Positions 38,994 to 39,708 of a stretch of DNA of 39,708 bases are shown here, one piece after another (the stretch's first letter is position 1; each line of letters opens with the position of its first letter). Origin of the DNA: a virus; IMG/VR virus record IMGVR_UViG_3300007735_000716, positions 1-39,708 of that record; one strand, written 5' to 3'. The notes beneath the pieces are model-generated. The model was not told the DNA's origin, searched no databases, and saw nothing but the letters and a program-made list of their open reading frames with translations. The translations under genes and the position numbers were made by a program.

Positions 38994-39708
38994 ATGACAG
39001 TACGCAAATATTCATCTCGTTCTCAACAAACGACATTAGCATCAGCAATTGCCGCTGGAGATACCAGCATGACGGTAATCTCTGGTTCACAACTTATGGG
39101 TGGAAAGACTCCGTCTTCCTCTGAAACATACACAGTTGTCATTGACCCAGATACAGCACTTGAAGAAATTGTAGATGTAAGTAATTATTCTTCTGGCAAT
39201 ACACTTACCATTACTCGTGCTAGAGATGGCTCAACGGCTGTGGGCCACTCTGCTGGTGCGGTAGTTCGACACATGGTTATTGGTCGAGATTTACAAGAGG
39301 CTAATGACCACATTGAAAATACAACAACTGCACACGGATTAACAATTGCAAACGTAGTTACTACATCAGGTACTCAGACTTTAACCAACAAGACTTTAAC
39401 TAGCCCTACATTAACTACTCCAGCACTTGGAACACCATCTGCTGCTGTACTTACAAATGCAACAGGATTGCCTTTAACCACTGGCGTAACTGGAACTTTA
39501 CCAGTAGCCAATGGTGGTACTGGTGTAACAACTTCAACTGGTTCTGGTGCAAATGTATTAGGAACTAGCCCAACTATTTCTAGCCCAACTATTTCTAGCC
39601 CAACCATTACTGGTACTGGTGCTATTGCAGGTACCTTTACAGGTAACCTAACAGGTAACGTAACTGGTAACGTATCTGGTTCAGCAGGTAGTGCAACAGG
39701 TAATGCTG
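38994..39708 (+). CDS. Tail fibre protein, N-terminal part (gene crosses the contig ends)
   Basis: Starts [26 protein letters not shown]. Residues about 30-100 are the virion-anchor beta domain shared with the connector. Then come [30 protein letters not shown] and LPVANGGTG-type motifs common in fibre shafts, and the SPTIS tandem repeat. The frame stays open to the end and continues at base 1 (codon phase conserved) to the stop at 1713. The 588 unique bases here add 196 residues. Confidence 0.85.
   Translation, partial: MTVRKYSSRSQQTTLASAIAAGDTSMTVISGSQLMGGKTPSSSETYTVVIDPDTALEEIVDVSNYSSGNTLTITRARDGSTAVGHSAGAVVRHMVIGRDLQEANDHIENTTTAHGLTIANVVTTSGTQTLTNKTLTSPTLTTPALGTPSAAVLTNATGLPLTTGVTGTLPVANGGTGVTTSTGSGANVLGTSPTISSPTISSPTITGTGAIAGTFTGNLTGNVTGNVSGSAGSATGNA
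39566..39605 (+). repeat. 15-bp in-frame tandem repeat in the fibre gene
   Basis: TAGCCCAACTATTTC occurs twice in tandem (39566-39580, 39581-39595) and is followed by a third partial copy. It encodes repeated SPTIS. Because each unit is 15 bases, copy-number change keeps the frame. The contig ends fall inside this repeat, so copy number may be mis-assembled. Confidence 0.85.
39582..39708. repeat. Right copy of the 127-bp contig-end overlap
   Basis: Identical to bases 1-127. Removing one copy gives a circle of 39,581 bp. See the left copy for interpretation. Confidence 0.95.

Noticed and set aside
1-39708. Integrase, excisionase or immunity repressor indicating a temperate phage
   Set aside because: No tyrosine or serine recombinase motifs or cI-type HTH protein were recognised in any plausible gene.

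Overview
The window is a complete circular-mapping genome of a lytic-looking tailed phage recovered as one contig. Bases 39582-39708 repeat bases 1-127 exactly, so the unique genome is about 39,581 bp and one tail-fibre gene runs across the ends. The host is probably an actinobacterium of low to moderate GC, plausibly a freshwater planktonic lineage. This is inferred from a clear WhiB protein (Cys-Cys-Cys-Cys plus GIWGG), an actinobacterial-type SOS box, an apparently leaderless mRNA behind a consensus promoter, and general resemblance to actinophages. I see no integrase, immunity repressor or DNA polymerase, and no tape-measure or tail-tube genes, so a podovirus-like virion is likely.

Layout on the circle. 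Rightward structural block (21.4-39.7 kb, continuing to 0-7.6 kb): large terminase, portal, a 20S-proteasome/HslV-like Ntn peptidase where a prohead protease would sit, a 1552-residue presumed internal virion protein with satellites, scaffold, major capsid protein, a run of tiny lysine-rich proteins, a glycosyltransferase, a connector, and a 766-residue tail fibre. A duplicated pair of small tail and glycine-rich adhesin genes, a 730-residue tail protein and a methyltransferase follow. Lysis genes (small membrane protein, CHAP endolysin, holin-like protein) end at a strong terminator near 8.4 kb. Rightward replication block (8.6-15.0 kb): a Cas4/RecB-type nuclease split into two reading frames by a small overlapping gene, a zinc-ribbon protein, a DnaB-like ATPase, a possible nuclease, a Holliday-junction-resolvase-like nuclease, a primase split into zinc-finger and TOPRIM genes, an Nmad1/DUF1599-like protein, a metallophosphoesterase and a sigma-factor-like protein.

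Leftward block (20.5 down to 15.0 kb): short overlapping regulatory or host-takeover genes. The standout pair is a cysteine-rich glutamine-synthetase-fold amidoligase and a class II glutamine amidotransferase with its own cysteine-rich tail, a predicted amide-bond-forming system. Downstream are WhiB, an exported transglycosylase-like lysin, an FmdB-like zinc ribbon and other small Cys-pair proteins. It is fed by at least five sigma70-type promoters that all have TTGACT and a spacer of exactly 17 bp. Four of these carry a CRP/GlxR-like palindrome (GTGTGA-N6-TCACAC) 9 or 19 bp upstream of the -35. The approximately 0.85 kb gene-free divergent region before terL (20556-21401) holds three of these modules, an SOS box, a 26-bp inverted repeat, a strong GC hairpin and a potential terminator/antiterminator switch.

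Family names come from motif recognition by eye; no database search was possible.
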